NCBI RefSeq assembly: GCF_000745005.1
Contig: NZ_JQNB01000001.1
Location: 4,421,269-4,485,268 of the forward strand
Reading direction: 5' to 3'
DNA: 64,000 nt
Source of the DNA: Luteibacter sp. 9135
Lineage (GTDB): Bacteria; Pseudomonadota; Gammaproteobacteria; Xanthomonadales; Rhodanobacteraceae
A program made the position numbers and the translations under genes. Below the pieces are notes generated by a model. It ran no database searches. It worked only from the letters and a program-made list of their open reading frames with translations, and had not been told where the DNA came from. Below are positions 46,892-57,100 of the stretch, one piece after another; position 1 is the stretch's first letter; every line of letters starts with the position of its first letter.

Positions 46892-48109
46892 CTAGCCACG
46901 AGTGGCCACGACCGGGGGAACCGCTGCCGCACGCAAGGCCGGCGCAAGCACGGCCACTTGTCCCAGCAACCAGAGCACCACGGCCCCCGCGGGCAGATAG
47001 GCGGCCGGCAGGCGTGGCGCCTCGTACTGCCACATCAGCAGCAGGTTGATGCCGTAGGCCATGACCATGCCGATACCGATGCCGATGCTGGTCAGCAGGA
47101 AGTTTTCGGTCTGGAAGTAGCGCAGCACGTCCACGCGTCGCGCCCCGAGCGCACGACGCACGCCGATCTGGCGACGCCGCTGTCCCACCCAGAAGCTGGC
47201 CAGGCCGACGATACCGAGTGCGGTGACGATCAGCAGCGCCACGCAGACGCCGACCAGGAGAACGGCCATGGCGCGATCACTGGCGAAGAACTCATCGCGG
47301 ATCTGCCTGTAGGTCTGTTTTTCGGTGATCACCCGCCGCGGGTCGAGCTTGCGCAGGGTAGCGACCGCTGCGGCAAGCACGCGGTCTGCCTCGCCCGGCT
47401 TGACACGCAAGACGAAACCGGCGCCCCAGACGGGGGACTCGCGCAGTGGCGCGATCGTCGTCAGGCCTATCGTCGCACGGTCGTCATGACCCGCACGCGA
47501 CAGGCGTGCAACGACGCCTACGATACGCTACTCGTTCTCGCCGACGAATACACGCCGCCCGAGGGCGTGCCCCTCCGGGAACAGCTTCTGGGCCGTGGCC
47601 ATCGAAACGATGAGGGCGGGGGCAACCTTGACCCTGGCGCTGACCACGTCATCCATCCAGACGTACTCATCGGGACGGAACCAGCGACCCGCGACCAGCT
47701 GCAGGCCCAGGGTTTCGCCGACGCCCTCACCGTAGAAATTGCCGGTATTCACGCTCGACTCGCGCTGGTTGCGCTCCAGGGTGATCCCGCCGTTCCAGCT
47801 GCGGTTACCGAAGGGCAGCGAATTCATCACGGTCGCGACCTGCACCCCGGGCAAGGCCCGCAGCGCCATCAGGTCAGCTTCGGTGCGCGCATGCATGTCG
47901 CTGCGCGCACCAATGTCACCCACTTCCATCCGGACGAGCTGGTCTTCGGCCACACCGCTGGGTGTGTCCATCCAGGCCAGTCGATCGCGTACGAGGAACA
48001 CGGCGTTGCAAACGATGGCGCAGGTCAGTGCGATCTGCAGGATGAGCAACGTGCATGTGATGCGGTGGCGCTTCAGCGTGGAAAGGATGGGGCGGATCTG
48101 CAGGTTCAT
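46892..48109 (-). pseudogene. FtsX/MacB-type ABC permease interrupted by one in-frame amber codon
   Basis: The frame runs 406 codons from ATG 48109 to TAG at 46892, broken only by TAG at 47528-47530. Before it: 193 residues with an N-terminal anchor (LLILQIALTCAIVCNAVFLV) and the MacB periplasmic domain up to GRRVFVGENE. After it, without frame change, RIVGVVARLSRAGHDD and the three C-terminal membrane segments with GQRRRQIGVRRALGARR. The neighbouring 404-residue permease at 49428 aligns across the break (TVIGIVARL), so only one codon is wrong. It may be a recent loss, a suppressed codon or a sequence error. An internal ATG/GTG restart at 47410 would give a fragment of 172 residues. Confidence 0.88.
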
Positions 48110-48110
48110 G

Positions 48111-49412
48111 TCATTGGCTCTTCAATTGCAGGCCCGGCGTTACGCTGCATGCACGCCAAGCGGGCAACAGGCCGGCGACAAGTGCGGCCAGCACGGACAG
48201 CACCAGCGTGGCGGCGAGCATCGTGGCATCCATGTGCGCGAGCCGCGCGGAGTCATGCGGTTGCATCCGGACCATCGCCAGCCCGGCGGCCGCGAGCAGC
48301 AGGCCGCCCAGCCCTCCCGCCACCCCGATCAATCCGGCTTCGGTCAGCAGTTGGGCGAACACGCTGCCGCGCGATGCGCCAAGCGCGCGACGCACGCCGA
48401 CTTCACCCGAGCGACGCATGAACCTGGCGAGCATCAGGCCCACCGTGTTGACCAGGCAGACCACGAAGAAGCCCAGCGCCAGCCACACCTGGAGCCGAAC
48501 GTCGCTCGGTACCACCTTCTGCTCGTCGAGGAAATCCATCAGGCCGGTCAACTGGGCAGGCACAGGCCTAGCGAAGCGCCCCGATCGCTGCTGCTCGCGC
48601 GCATAGCCATCGAGATACCGACGATAAGCGGCCACCCCCTCCGCGCTATCGATCTGCACCCAGTACTGCAACCAGGTGCACGAGGCGCGTTCCATGTCCG
48701 CCTCCGCCGTCGATCCCTCGCCCCAGCAACTGATGCCGCCGGCGCGGGTCATCGCCAGTGCACGGTACGTCGAGAGCGGGACGAAAACGGCTTCGCTGCC
48801 GGAATAGCTGCCGGTGTAGATGTCATAGAAGTGAGGCACGGGATGCCACGGTTCGAGTACGCCGACGATACGCAGGTCCGCGCCGTTGGCACGCAACGTA
48901 CGGCCGACGCTATTGGCGCCAGCGAACAACCGGTCGTTCAGCTCCGAACCGATCACGACGACACGGGCACGCGACTCGTCATCCGCGGCCGACCATGCCT
49001 GCCCGTAGCGAAAGCGTGGCTGGAACATCGGAAAGAAATCGGCGGTCGTATAACGTGCGCGCTCGAAGAAGGGGTCCATCCTAGGATCATCGGGCTGCAC
49101 CGGCACGGTGCCGCCGACCATCAGCGCCTGACGGTCGGCGCGGTGCTCACGCAGCATCTGCATGCCGTCGGTCCAGCTGACCTGGATAGGCATGTCCCTG
49201 TTCTCGGCATGGTCCAGGCCGCGTGGGTCGAGCCGGGGCATGTAGATCGACCCGCTGCGTCCCGGCAGCGGATCGCCCGACATCACATGCAACACCGTCA
49301 GTGTGGTCATGCTGGCACCGATACCCAATGCGATGGCCACGACCATCAGCACCGTGAGTGCCTTGCTCCGCCTCAGGCCGAGCACCGCCAGTTCCAGGTA
49401 ATAAGCGAACAT
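48111..49412 (-). CDS. MacB-like ABC transporter permease
   Basis: 433 residues. N-terminal membrane segment (KALTVLMVVAIALGIGASM), large periplasmic MacB domain (about 45-285), and three C-terminal segments with FMRRSGEVGVRRALGASRGS as the FtsX coupling helix. Closely related to the permease at 50653. One base separates its stop from the next start. Part of the sigma-54-controlled export operon. Confidence 0.9.
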   Translation of the reverse strand: MFAYYLELAVLGLRRSKALTVLMVVAIALGIGASMTTLTVLHVMSGDPLPGRSGSIYMPRLDPRGLDHAENRDMPIQVSWTDGMQMLREHRADRQALMVGGTVPVQPDDPRMDPFFERARYTTADFFPMFQPRFRYGQAWSAADDESRARVVVIGSELNDRLFAGANSVGRTLRANGADLRIVGVLEPWHPVPHFYDIYTGSYSGSEAVFVPLSTYRALAMTRAGGISCWGEGSTAEADMERASCTWLQYWVQIDSAEGVAAYRRYLDGYAREQQRSGRFARPVPAQLTGLMDFLDEQKVVPSDVRLQVWLALGFFVVCLVNTVGLMLARFMRRSGEVGVRRALGASRGSVFAQLLTEAGLIGVAGGLGGLLLAAAGLAMVRMQPHDSARLAHMDATMLAATLVLSVLAALVAGLLPAWRACSVTPGLQLKSQ

Positions 49413-49427
49413 CGGTCGTCCTTCGAC

Positions 49428-50642
49428 TCAGACGCTGCGCGTCGCTTCGACGGGCGATACCCGTGAAGCGCGCAGGGCCGGCGCCAGCACGGCGGCCTGG
49501 CCAAGGCCCAGCAAGGCGACCACGCCGACCATGACATAGGTAAACGACAGTCGCTCCATCTCGAAGTGGGTGACCATCCACTGGCTGAGTCCGACCGCCA
49601 GTATCATGCCAACGATCACTCCGACCAAGGCGATCAGGAAGTTCTCGGTCATGAAATAACTGAGGATATCCCTGCGCCGTGCTCCCAACGCCCGCCGCAC
49701 GCCAATCTGCTTGCGCCGCTGACCCACCCAGAAACTGGACAGCCCGACGATGCCCGCCGCCGTGATCGACAGCAGCACGCCGCACACCACGCTCATCAGG
49801 ATCGCCATGCCACGATCCGCCTCATAGGCATTCGCACGCATCATCTCGAACGTACGCACGCCGTATTTCTCTGGCAGCACGCGCATGCGGTTGGTGTCGT
49901 AGAGCACCTTGGCCACGCTCTTGAACACCGCGTCCTGCTGCCCGGGCTTGGTCCGTATGGCGAAGGTCTGCGCGCCGTCGTTCATAGTCACCGGCATGAT
50001 CGTCACGTTGTCGTGGAACTGCGAATCGACCCAGGGCACGGTCAATCTGGCTACGATGCCGATAACGGTAGAGGGCTTACCTTCCCGGTAGTAGACCACC
50101 TTGCCCAGTGCGCTGCCGCCGGGAAAAAGCTTGTCGGCGAGCGCCTTGGTGATGATGACCTGGGCGGGCGTGGGCATGTCCTGGCGCGCGACACCCACGA
50201 CCTCGCCCGCGGTGAAATTCCGTCCGGCCACGAGCTTTACCCCCAGCGTCTTCAGGGTGTGCTCGTCACCGAAATACAACCCCGTCTGCGGCCCGTTCTT
50301 CGTTTTCTCCGGGGTGCTCGATACGGCCGTGGACCAGCCGCCCCTTCGCAGAGGTAAGGAATTGGTGACGTAGGCATCTTCGACACCCGGCATGTTGCGT
50401 ATCGCCCGGATATCCGTGCCGATCAGGGGCAGGAAGCTGGAAGGTGCGCCCACATAGAGGTTCTGCACCACCACCACATCGGACTCGACCATGCCCGTGG
50501 CGCGATGCGCGCGCTCGATGCGTTGGTTCACGATGAACAGGGCATTGCAGACGATGGCTAGCGTGAGCGCGATCTGCAAGGCGATGAGGATGGTGCCGGA
50601 CTTGTGCCGGCGCAACGCCGAGAGAATGGGACGAATCTGCAT
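49428..50642 (-). CDS. MacB-like ABC transporter permease
   Basis: 404 residues. Anchor ILIALQIALTLAIVCNALFI, periplasmic domain, then FWVGQRRKQIGVRRALGARRRD and two more membrane segments. It is the intact relative of the amber-interrupted gene at 46892-48109, showing the expected sequence across that break. 10 bp after the permease at 50653. Confidence 0.91.
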   Translation of the reverse strand: MQIRPILSALRRHKSGTILIALQIALTLAIVCNALFIVNQRIERAHRATGMVESDVVVVQNLYVGAPSSFLPLIGTDIRAIRNMPGVEDAYVTNSLPLRRGGWSTAVSSTPEKTKNGPQTGLYFGDEHTLKTLGVKLVAGRNFTAGEVVGVARQDMPTPAQVIITKALADKLFPGGSALGKVVYYREGKPSTVIGIVARLTVPWVDSQFHDNVTIMPVTMNDGAQTFAIRTKPGQQDAVFKSVAKVLYDTNRMRVLPEKYGVRTFEMMRANAYEADRGMAILMSVVCGVLLSITAAGIVGLSSFWVGQRRKQIGVRRALGARRRDILSYFMTENFLIALVGVIVGMILAVGLSQWMVTHFEMERLSFTYVMVGVVALLGLGQAAVLAPALRASRVSPVEATRSV

Positions 50643-50652
50643 GGCGTGATCC

Positions 50653-51960
50653 TCAGTTGGACTTCAGCTGCCAGGCCGGCTGCACTTGCGCAGCACGCCA
50701 GGTGGGATAAAGGGCCGCACACACCGAAGCCACGACGGACACCAGCAGCGTGAGCATCACCAGCACCGGGTCCAGCGTGGCCAGGTGGGCGATACGCTCA
50801 GGGAACACCAGCCCGATGCCGAGCACACCGACGCCGGTCAGGAGCAGGCCCAGCAGGCCACCGACGATACCGATGGTGCCGGCCTCCATGAGGAACTGGG
50901 CGTAGATGTGCAAACGCGAGGCACCCAGCGCCCGACGCACGCCGATCTCCGGCGCGCGGCGCATGAACTTGGCCAGCAGCAGGCCCACCGTGTTGACCAG
51001 GCAGATCACCAGGAAACCGAGCGAGACCACTAGCGACACCTGCGATTCCTGCGGCACCACCTGCTGGAACGACAGCCAGTCCACGACGTTGCGCAACCGG
51101 CCGTTCGGCGCCCACCGGAAGCGGCCGGCGCGCTGTTGCTCGGCGGCATAACCGGCGAGGTACCGGCGGTAGGATTCCGCCGCGGCGGTCGTGGGCAATT
51201 CGACCCACAAGGACAGCCAGATGCATTCCGAGCGGAGGTAGTTATCCCAGCCTTCGCCCGGATCGGATGTGCAGTTGTTGTTGCCGTTGTTCGGCAGCTT
51301 CAGGTCCAGCGCGCGAGTGAACGGCACGTAGACCGCGGCACCCTCATTGAAGCCGCCCGTATTGGGCACGTCGAAGAACACGGGCTGCGGCGCCCAGTCC
51401 TGGATGACCCCGGTAACACGGAACAGGTGTCCGTCGAGGTTGATCTGCTTGCCTACACTGTTTCCGCCATTGAACAACGTGTCGTTCAGCGATTTCGAAA
51501 TGACCGCCACATCCGCATGACGCTCGTCGTCTTCCCGCGTCCAACCCCTGCCCTGCAGGAACGGCACGTCGAACATGGGAAAGAAGTCGGCCCCGGTTGC
51601 GTATGCACCCTTGCGCACCGGCAGGCGTGTCGGGTCGTCGGGAATGACGGAAACTCCGACGGGATATGTCACAGTCTGTCGTTCCGCTTGGCGTGCGCGA
51701 AGCAATGCCGTGGCATCGGTGTACGACAGCGCCTCGGGCGGCTCGCCCTTCTTCGTGTTCTCCGGCCCCCAGTTGTCCACCTGCACGTTGTAAAGCACGT
51801 CGGATTTTTGCGGGATGGGATTACGCGACGTGGCGCGGAACACCGAATACGTCGTCATCGAGGCGGCCACGCCGAACCCGATGGCCATCACCATCAGGGC
51901 GGTGAGCACCGGGTTCCGGCGCAGGCTGCGCAGGCCTAGCTGCAGGTAATAGCTGAACAT
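50653..51960 (-). CDS. MacB-like ABC transporter permease
   Basis: 435 residues from the ATG at 51960. Anchor NPVLTALMVMAIGFGVAASM, periplasmic MacB domain, and FtsX segment with FMRRAPEIGVRRALGASRLH. Relative of the 48111 permease. The gene set is two pairs (435/404 and 433/405 residues), so the operon seems to have arisen by duplication of a permease pair. Confidence 0.91.
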   Translation of the reverse strand: MFSYYLQLGLRSLRRNPVLTALMVMAIGFGVAASMTTYSVFRATSRNPIPQKSDVLYNVQVDNWGPENTKKGEPPEALSYTDATALLRARQAERQTVTYPVGVSVIPDDPTRLPVRKGAYATGADFFPMFDVPFLQGRGWTREDDERHADVAVISKSLNDTLFNGGNSVGKQINLDGHLFRVTGVIQDWAPQPVFFDVPNTGGFNEGAAVYVPFTRALDLKLPNNGNNNCTSDPGEGWDNYLRSECIWLSLWVELPTTAAAESYRRYLAGYAAEQQRAGRFRWAPNGRLRNVVDWLSFQQVVPQESQVSLVVSLGFLVICLVNTVGLLLAKFMRRAPEIGVRRALGASRLHIYAQFLMEAGTIGIVGGLLGLLLTGVGVLGIGLVFPERIAHLATLDPVLVMLTLLVSVVASVCAALYPTWRAAQVQPAWQLKSN

Positions 51961-51991
51961 GAGGCGTGTCCCCCTGGGGAGCGTGTGACGA

Positions 51992-52702
51992 TCAGGGCTG
52001 GGCGAGGTGGGAATGGGCGTGGAACCGCGGCTCTTCCGCCAGGTCCACCACCTGCCCATCGATCACGTGGACGTTGCGCTGCGCGCGAGCGGCCAGCTCC
52101 GGATCGTGGGTGACCATGACGATGGTGGCGCCTTCGCGATGGATTTCTTCCAGCAGTTCCATCACGCCGCGCGCCATCTGCGTATCCAGGTTACCGGTGG
52201 GCTCATCCGCCAGCAGCAATCGCGGCGAGCCGGCCAGGGCGCGTGCGATGGCAACGCGCTGCTGCTGACCACCGGACAGTTCTGCCGGGTAATGCTTGGC
52301 ACGTGAGGCCAGGCCGACGCGTTCCAGGGCATCCATGATTCGCTGCTTGCGCTCGGCGGCCTTCATCCCGCGATAGCGCAGCGGCACTTCCACGTTGTCG
52401 AACACGTTCAGGTCGGGAATCAGGTTGAAGGCCTGGAAGATGAAACCGATCTTCTCGTTACGGATACGCGAGCGCGCATTGTCGTCCAGTTTGCTCACTT
52501 CCACGCCATCGAGGTGGTACTCACCACCGGTGAAGGTTTCGAGCAGGCCGGCAATGGTGAGGAAAGTGGTCTTGCCCGAGCCGGACGGCCCCGTGACGGC
52601 AACGAACTCGCCCTGCTTTACGTCGATGTTGAAGTCGCGCAGCGCATAGGTCTCGACGACTTCCGTGCGGTAGACCTTGGCCAGATGATTCATCTTGAGC
52701 AT
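51992..52702 (-). CDS. ABC transporter ATP-binding protein (MacB/LolD type)
   Basis: 236 residues. Walker A GPSGSGKTT, Q-loop FQAFNLIPDL, signature LSGGQQQRVAIARAL, Walker B LLLADEPTGNLD, H-loop IVMVTHD. It would drive the four permeases downstream. A short His/Ala tail ends the protein. The ATG at 52702 is the domain start; the adaptor gene ends 34 bp upstream. Confidence 0.93.
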   Translation of the reverse strand: MLKMNHLAKVYRTEVVETYALRDFNIDVKQGEFVAVTGPSGSGKTTFLTIAGLLETFTGGEYHLDGVEVSKLDDNARSRIRNEKIGFIFQAFNLIPDLNVFDNVEVPLRYRGMKAAERKQRIMDALERVGLASRAKHYPAELSGGQQQRVAIARALAGSPRLLLADEPTGNLDTQMARGVMELLEEIHREGATIVMVTHDPELAARAQRNVHVIDGQVVDLAEEPRFHAHSHLAQP

Positions 52703-52736
52703 GACGTGTCCCTCGTTTCGGTAAGTGGGTGCCGGA

Positions 52737-54008
52737 TCAGCGGCTGATGGCGATGTGCTTGGCGGCGCCGAAGGCATCCGCACCGGAGATGACGATCTTG
52801 TCACCTTCCTTCAGTCCGTCCAGGATTTCGACCTTGTCGATGCTGCTGGCCCCGACGCGGATGTCGCGGCGATCGGCCATGCCATCGTTGACGACGTAGG
52901 CGTAGTGGCCGGCACTCTCGTCGACGAAGGAGCCACGCTCGACGGTGAGCACGTTGTCGCGCTTGTCCAGCAGGATACGCACGGACATGCGCTGGCTCTG
53001 GCGCAGCTGCTTGGGCGTATCGCCGTCGAAGCGCAGGCGTGCGGCCACTTCGCCGTTGACCACCTCCGGCGAGATGGCGCTGACCTTGCCGTTCCATACC
53101 TTGCCGTTGCCGGTGATCTCGCCCGGCATGCCGATGGCCAGGTCGCGTGCGAAGCTTTCCGGCACCTTCATCTCCACTTCCAGCGCGGACAGATCGATCA
53201 CGCTCACCAGCTGGGCGTCCTTGGCCACCGTGGCGCGCTCGGCGATGAACAACTGGCCCACCTGGCCGTCGACCGGGGACTTCACGTTGAGGTCGTCCAC
53301 CTGGCGTTCCAGGTCCTTGACCATCAGCAGTTGCCGATCGTGCGCCAGCCCCTTGGACTGCACGTCGAAGGTCAGGCTGTCGTTGTCCATGGCGAGGTCG
53401 GACTGCGCGTGTCTGGTGGTGACCGCCGCCTTGTCCAGGGTCGATTTGGCCTTATCGACGTCGGCCACGGGTACGGCGCCCTTGTCGAAGGCGGTCTGGT
53501 AGCGTTTAAGGTCGCGGTCGGCGGCGGTCTGGTCGATGGTCGCGTTGTCGAAAGCCTTCTGCAGTTCGGATCGCTTCTTCTTCGCGTCGATCTGCGCGCG
53601 CAGGAACTCCACCTGCATCGCATCGGCGGCCGACTTTTCCTGCGCCAGCTTGCTGGTCAGTTCCGGGCTGGTGATGACGGCCAGCACCTGGTCCTTCGTC
53701 ACTACATCGCCCGCATGCACCTTCAACACCACCGCGCCTGCGGAGGCGGCGTAGAGGGTGGGGCTGACGGCGGCGACCACCTTGCCCTCGGCGGCGATAT
53801 CGCGCACGAAGGGACCGCGCGACACCGTGCCAAAGGACAGGCGCGAGGCGCTGATCGAGGAATCGGCGGAAAACATCGTGGCGATTTTCGGCGCGGCCAG
53901 CGCGAGCAGGACCAGCCCCGCCACGCCGGCACCGATCAGGATCAGCTTGCGGCGACGGTTGGGGCGTACTTCGACGAGGCTGTCCGTGGCGGACGTGTCG
54001 CGAATCAT
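52737..54008 (-). CDS. HlyD/MacA-type periplasmic adaptor
   Basis: 423 residues. One N-terminal membrane segment (LILIGAGVAGLVLLALAAP), a lipoyl half-motif (AASAGAVVLKVHAGDVVTKD), a long alpha-hairpin coiled coil (about 120-230), the second lipoyl half (VKSPVDGQVGQLFIAE) and beta-barrel domains. Links the ABC permeases to an outer-membrane channel; none is encoded here. AGGGAG lies 8 bp before the ATG. First gene of the operon, 35 bp downstream of a sigma-54 promoter. Confidence 0.92.
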   Translation of the reverse strand: MIRDTSATDSLVEVRPNRRRKLILIGAGVAGLVLLALAAPKIATMFSADSSISASRLSFGTVSRGPFVRDIAAEGKVVAAVSPTLYAASAGAVVLKVHAGDVVTKDQVLAVITSPELTSKLAQEKSAADAMQVEFLRAQIDAKKKRSELQKAFDNATIDQTAADRDLKRYQTAFDKGAVPVADVDKAKSTLDKAAVTTRHAQSDLAMDNDSLTFDVQSKGLAHDRQLLMVKDLERQVDDLNVKSPVDGQVGQLFIAERATVAKDAQLVSVIDLSALEVEMKVPESFARDLAIGMPGEITGNGKVWNGKVSAISPEVVNGEVAARLRFDGDTPKQLRQSQRMSVRILLDKRDNVLTVERGSFVDESAGHYAYVVNDGMADRRDIRVGASSIDKVEILDGLKEGDKIVISGADAFGAAKHIAISR

Positions 54009-54042
54009 GGCGATCTCCCTGGTTAGCTTCACGGCGTAGCTC

Positions 54043-54058
54043 AGCAAGTGCCGTGCCA
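54043..54058 (-). promoter_or_regulatory. Sigma-54 (-24/-12) promoter of the ABC export operon
   Basis: On the minus strand: TGGCAC-GGCAC-TTGCT, an exact match to the TGGCAC-N5-TTGC consensus. Expected transcription start is near 54032, giving a short leader before the adaptor ATG at 54008. The operon's own gene run includes an NtrC-type activator. Confidence 0.85.
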
Positions 54059-54113
54059 GCAGTAACACGTTATTACTATCAATCACTTGTGTCGCCACGT
54101 AGCCATTGAAAAC

Positions 54114-54154
54114 GTGTCCGCGGACAGTGCCGGACACAGGCAGCGCTGTCCGCG
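54114..54154. promoter_or_regulatory. Candidate enhancer sites for the sigma-54 activator
   Basis: Perfect palindrome TGTCCGCGGACA (54115-54126), then CGGACAC (54131-54137) and TGTCCGCG (54147-54154). Spaced repeats of TGTCC/GGACA about 85-120 bp upstream of the predicted start fit upstream activating sequences for a dimeric NtrC-type protein. They lie between the divergent export operon and toxin gene and might affect both. Confidence 0.55.
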
Positions 54155-57100
54155 CATGGCGTGGCGGCGCCTACGACGAACGGCCTATGGTGCTTCTCGC
54201 GCAAAGGCGTAGCGTCGAACGACGGAAGGATTCCTCGTCTCGAATGGACTCAAACGTGGCTACCTCTATCCCCGCGCCCACCGTCGGCGCCACGCCCGTT
54301 ACGGCCGATACGTTCGCTGCCGACTACGCCCACCTTTTTGGTGACCGCTCGGTCGACCGCTGCGCACCGGAGGCGCTGGAAAGTTCGCTAGGTCCACTGG
54401 CCTACGCCGACGATCTGTTTGGTTACGCACGGCAGTTGGAGCGCGATCACGCCGTGCAGCCGTACAGTCCGCTCGCGCGTCGGCGCCCGGACATCGGCAG
54501 CCTTCTGCTTGACGAAACGGCGCTGACCAAGCGCGTGCCGCGGCTCGCGCTGGCAATCGAACTGCTCGAGGCGCAGGTCGTGCGCCTCGCCGAACCTCCC
54601 GCACAGGCGCCGGAAACCGTCCTGGCGTCCGCTACGGGGCCGGCCCACCTGCCGTTCGACCGCCCGTGGGATCTCGCGATACAGGTACTCAAGTACAAGC
54701 ACCAGTCGCGCTGGAGCGCATTACGCCAGATCGACCCCGACTATCCCGGTTTTGCGCACGGCGATGCGGCTTCGGTCAGCATGCGTGACACCTTGACGCT
54801 ATGCACCCATCTCTCGCCATCGCAATTGCGACGGCTCCTGAGTGCACCGTCGACCGAGATGAACCAGACGCTGAGGGAGCAGTACGGTCTGGGCAGCGCC
54901 GCCGTCGTGAGCGACCTGGTCGACAGCGCCGCGTTCCTTGCTGCCACCGGCCTTGATCGCAAGCGTTTGCGCCAGTTGCTCGCCGTCAACGGCGTGGCGG
55001 CCGACAGCGCCGCCCCCACGCCGACATCAGTGACGGTGAGCGGAAGGGGGAGACCGGACACCAGCCCAAACAGCGTCGTCTTCGGCGCCAGCTTCATCAA
55101 CGGGGCCGAAGCGCCCGCGCTGCGTCTGGTCCGGACCGTCACTGACGGACGAAAGGTCACCGCCTTCGACGGCCTGGAGGCCATCCACCTCGACCGCATG
55201 GCGCGCGTCATGCGCCTTCACGGCGCACTGAAGCTACCCTTCGCGTCGGTGGACCGCTTGCTGCAGGCAAGCCTCCGTGCGCAGGGACGCGCCGCGGAGG
55301 GACGCATCGACCGGCATGTGCTCAGGGCGCTGGGGCTGTTCCGACATCTTCGCGACACGCGAAAGGTGGACGTCGACGCCTACGCGGCCGTGATCCACGA
55401 GATTTCGCCATACGCCACCGGCAGGGAGACGCCCTATTACGACCGCCTGTTCAGTCCCCGGGGCGGCGCCGCGCTGGTGATGGACGGTTCCGAGTTCTCC
55501 CTCAGCGCGAACGACCCTACCGTGACCGCGTTGTGCGCGGGCCTGGGCGTGGACGCGCCGGCGATGATCTCCTTGTTGACGTGGGTCCGCACCACGCGCA
55601 GCCCTGCCGTACTCACGCGCGACCTGTCACTCGTATCGGCATGCCACCGTCTGGTCATGGTGCCGCGCTGGCTGGGCCTCGATAAAACCGCAAGCCTGGC
55701 CCTGCTTCGCCTGTTCGAGGCGACACAACCTGTCCTGTTCGCCCGGCTGGCGGGCACGGCTGTGCTCGATGCCGGCGGCAACTCAACCGATGCCGCTACC
55801 GGGACGACAACGGGCGACACCGTCGACGCCATCGTCTCACTCATGAACATGAGCGAATGGCTGCGCCAGCATGCGCTCGATCCGGAGGCGGTGCGCACGG
55901 TGCTCGCGCACGGTGCAGCGCAGAGCGCGACCGTGGACGCCGTGACCACGTTGATCGACACCAAGCAGAAGGCCACCGCCACCGGCATCGTCGATGACGC
56001 CCGCCTCGAACGCGCTTTTTCCGCCATGCGCTTCGCCGACAATCTGACCCCGGACGCGAGAAAGCCGCGGGTCGTCCTTGCATCGGTGGTACCCGCTTCG
56101 GGGGTGCTCGACGACGATATGCTGACGAACGGCGACGACACGACGTGGCGCGCGCGCATCCAGGTGGCGCTGGAAAACGTCGCGGACCCTACCGACGATC
56201 CGGAAAGGCCGGCGAGGCCGGACGCGATCCGTGACGCCATCGATGGGACGACCGATGAAGTCATCGGCGTACTCCGCCAGGCCCGGCGCGACCAACTCGA
56301 CCGACTGGACGACGTGCTGACCGCACTCTTGCCAGGCGTCGGCACAGCCGCCCTCCGTGAGAGCCTGCGCGCATGGGCCGGATTGTCGCGCCAGCAACTG
56401 ATCGGCCTGTACCGTCCAGGGCTCGACCGGCCTGCCATCGCGGCCGCCGCGGCCGCCCTGCGCCAGCGTGCTGCCCTGACGCTCCTGCTCAAGCTGACCG
56501 CCGAGGACGTCGCCGCATTATGCGCTCAGCCCGGCGCGTTCGGACTGCAACGCAGCGATGCCGACGCAATGCTGCGCGACATCGACCTCGTCTTCGTGCA
56601 TCGGATGACCGAATGGAACCTCACCGTGAGCGAAGCGGCACGCCGTACCGAGAACGAACCGGAAAGCGTCGCCAGCGACCTGCTGGCCTGGCTGAAAAGC
56701 GGTGATGGCGTTGCCTGGACGCCCGAGAGGCTGGCGAAAGCCGTGGGCATCGATGTCAGCCTGCTGGCGACAGGCGATACCCCGCCTGCCACCGTCCCCC
56801 ACCTCGCCTGGCTGCTCCGCGTACTCGCGGTGGCCGAGTCGGCCGGGCTGTCCGCGAAGGCGCTGTACACGTTTTCGCGCCTGGACCTCGACAGCACCGC
56901 CGACGCCATCAAAAGCGCCGCCAGTCTGTTGAAGGCAAGCTGCAGCGCCGGCGACGTCAAAGGCATCCTGCGCCGACACGACGGTGCCTGGCGGGATGCC
57001 CTCGTCGCCTGGGTGTCGAACCACGCACGCGACGCCGACGGCCAGCCCTTCGCCGGTCGTGAAGCGCTGTCCGACTGGCTGCTTACCGACCTGGCGGTTG

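Noticed and set aside
47410..47527. Annotating the two halves of the broken permease as separate genes
   Set aside because: They are in the same frame with homologous sequence continuing across the TAG, so they are one interrupted gene.
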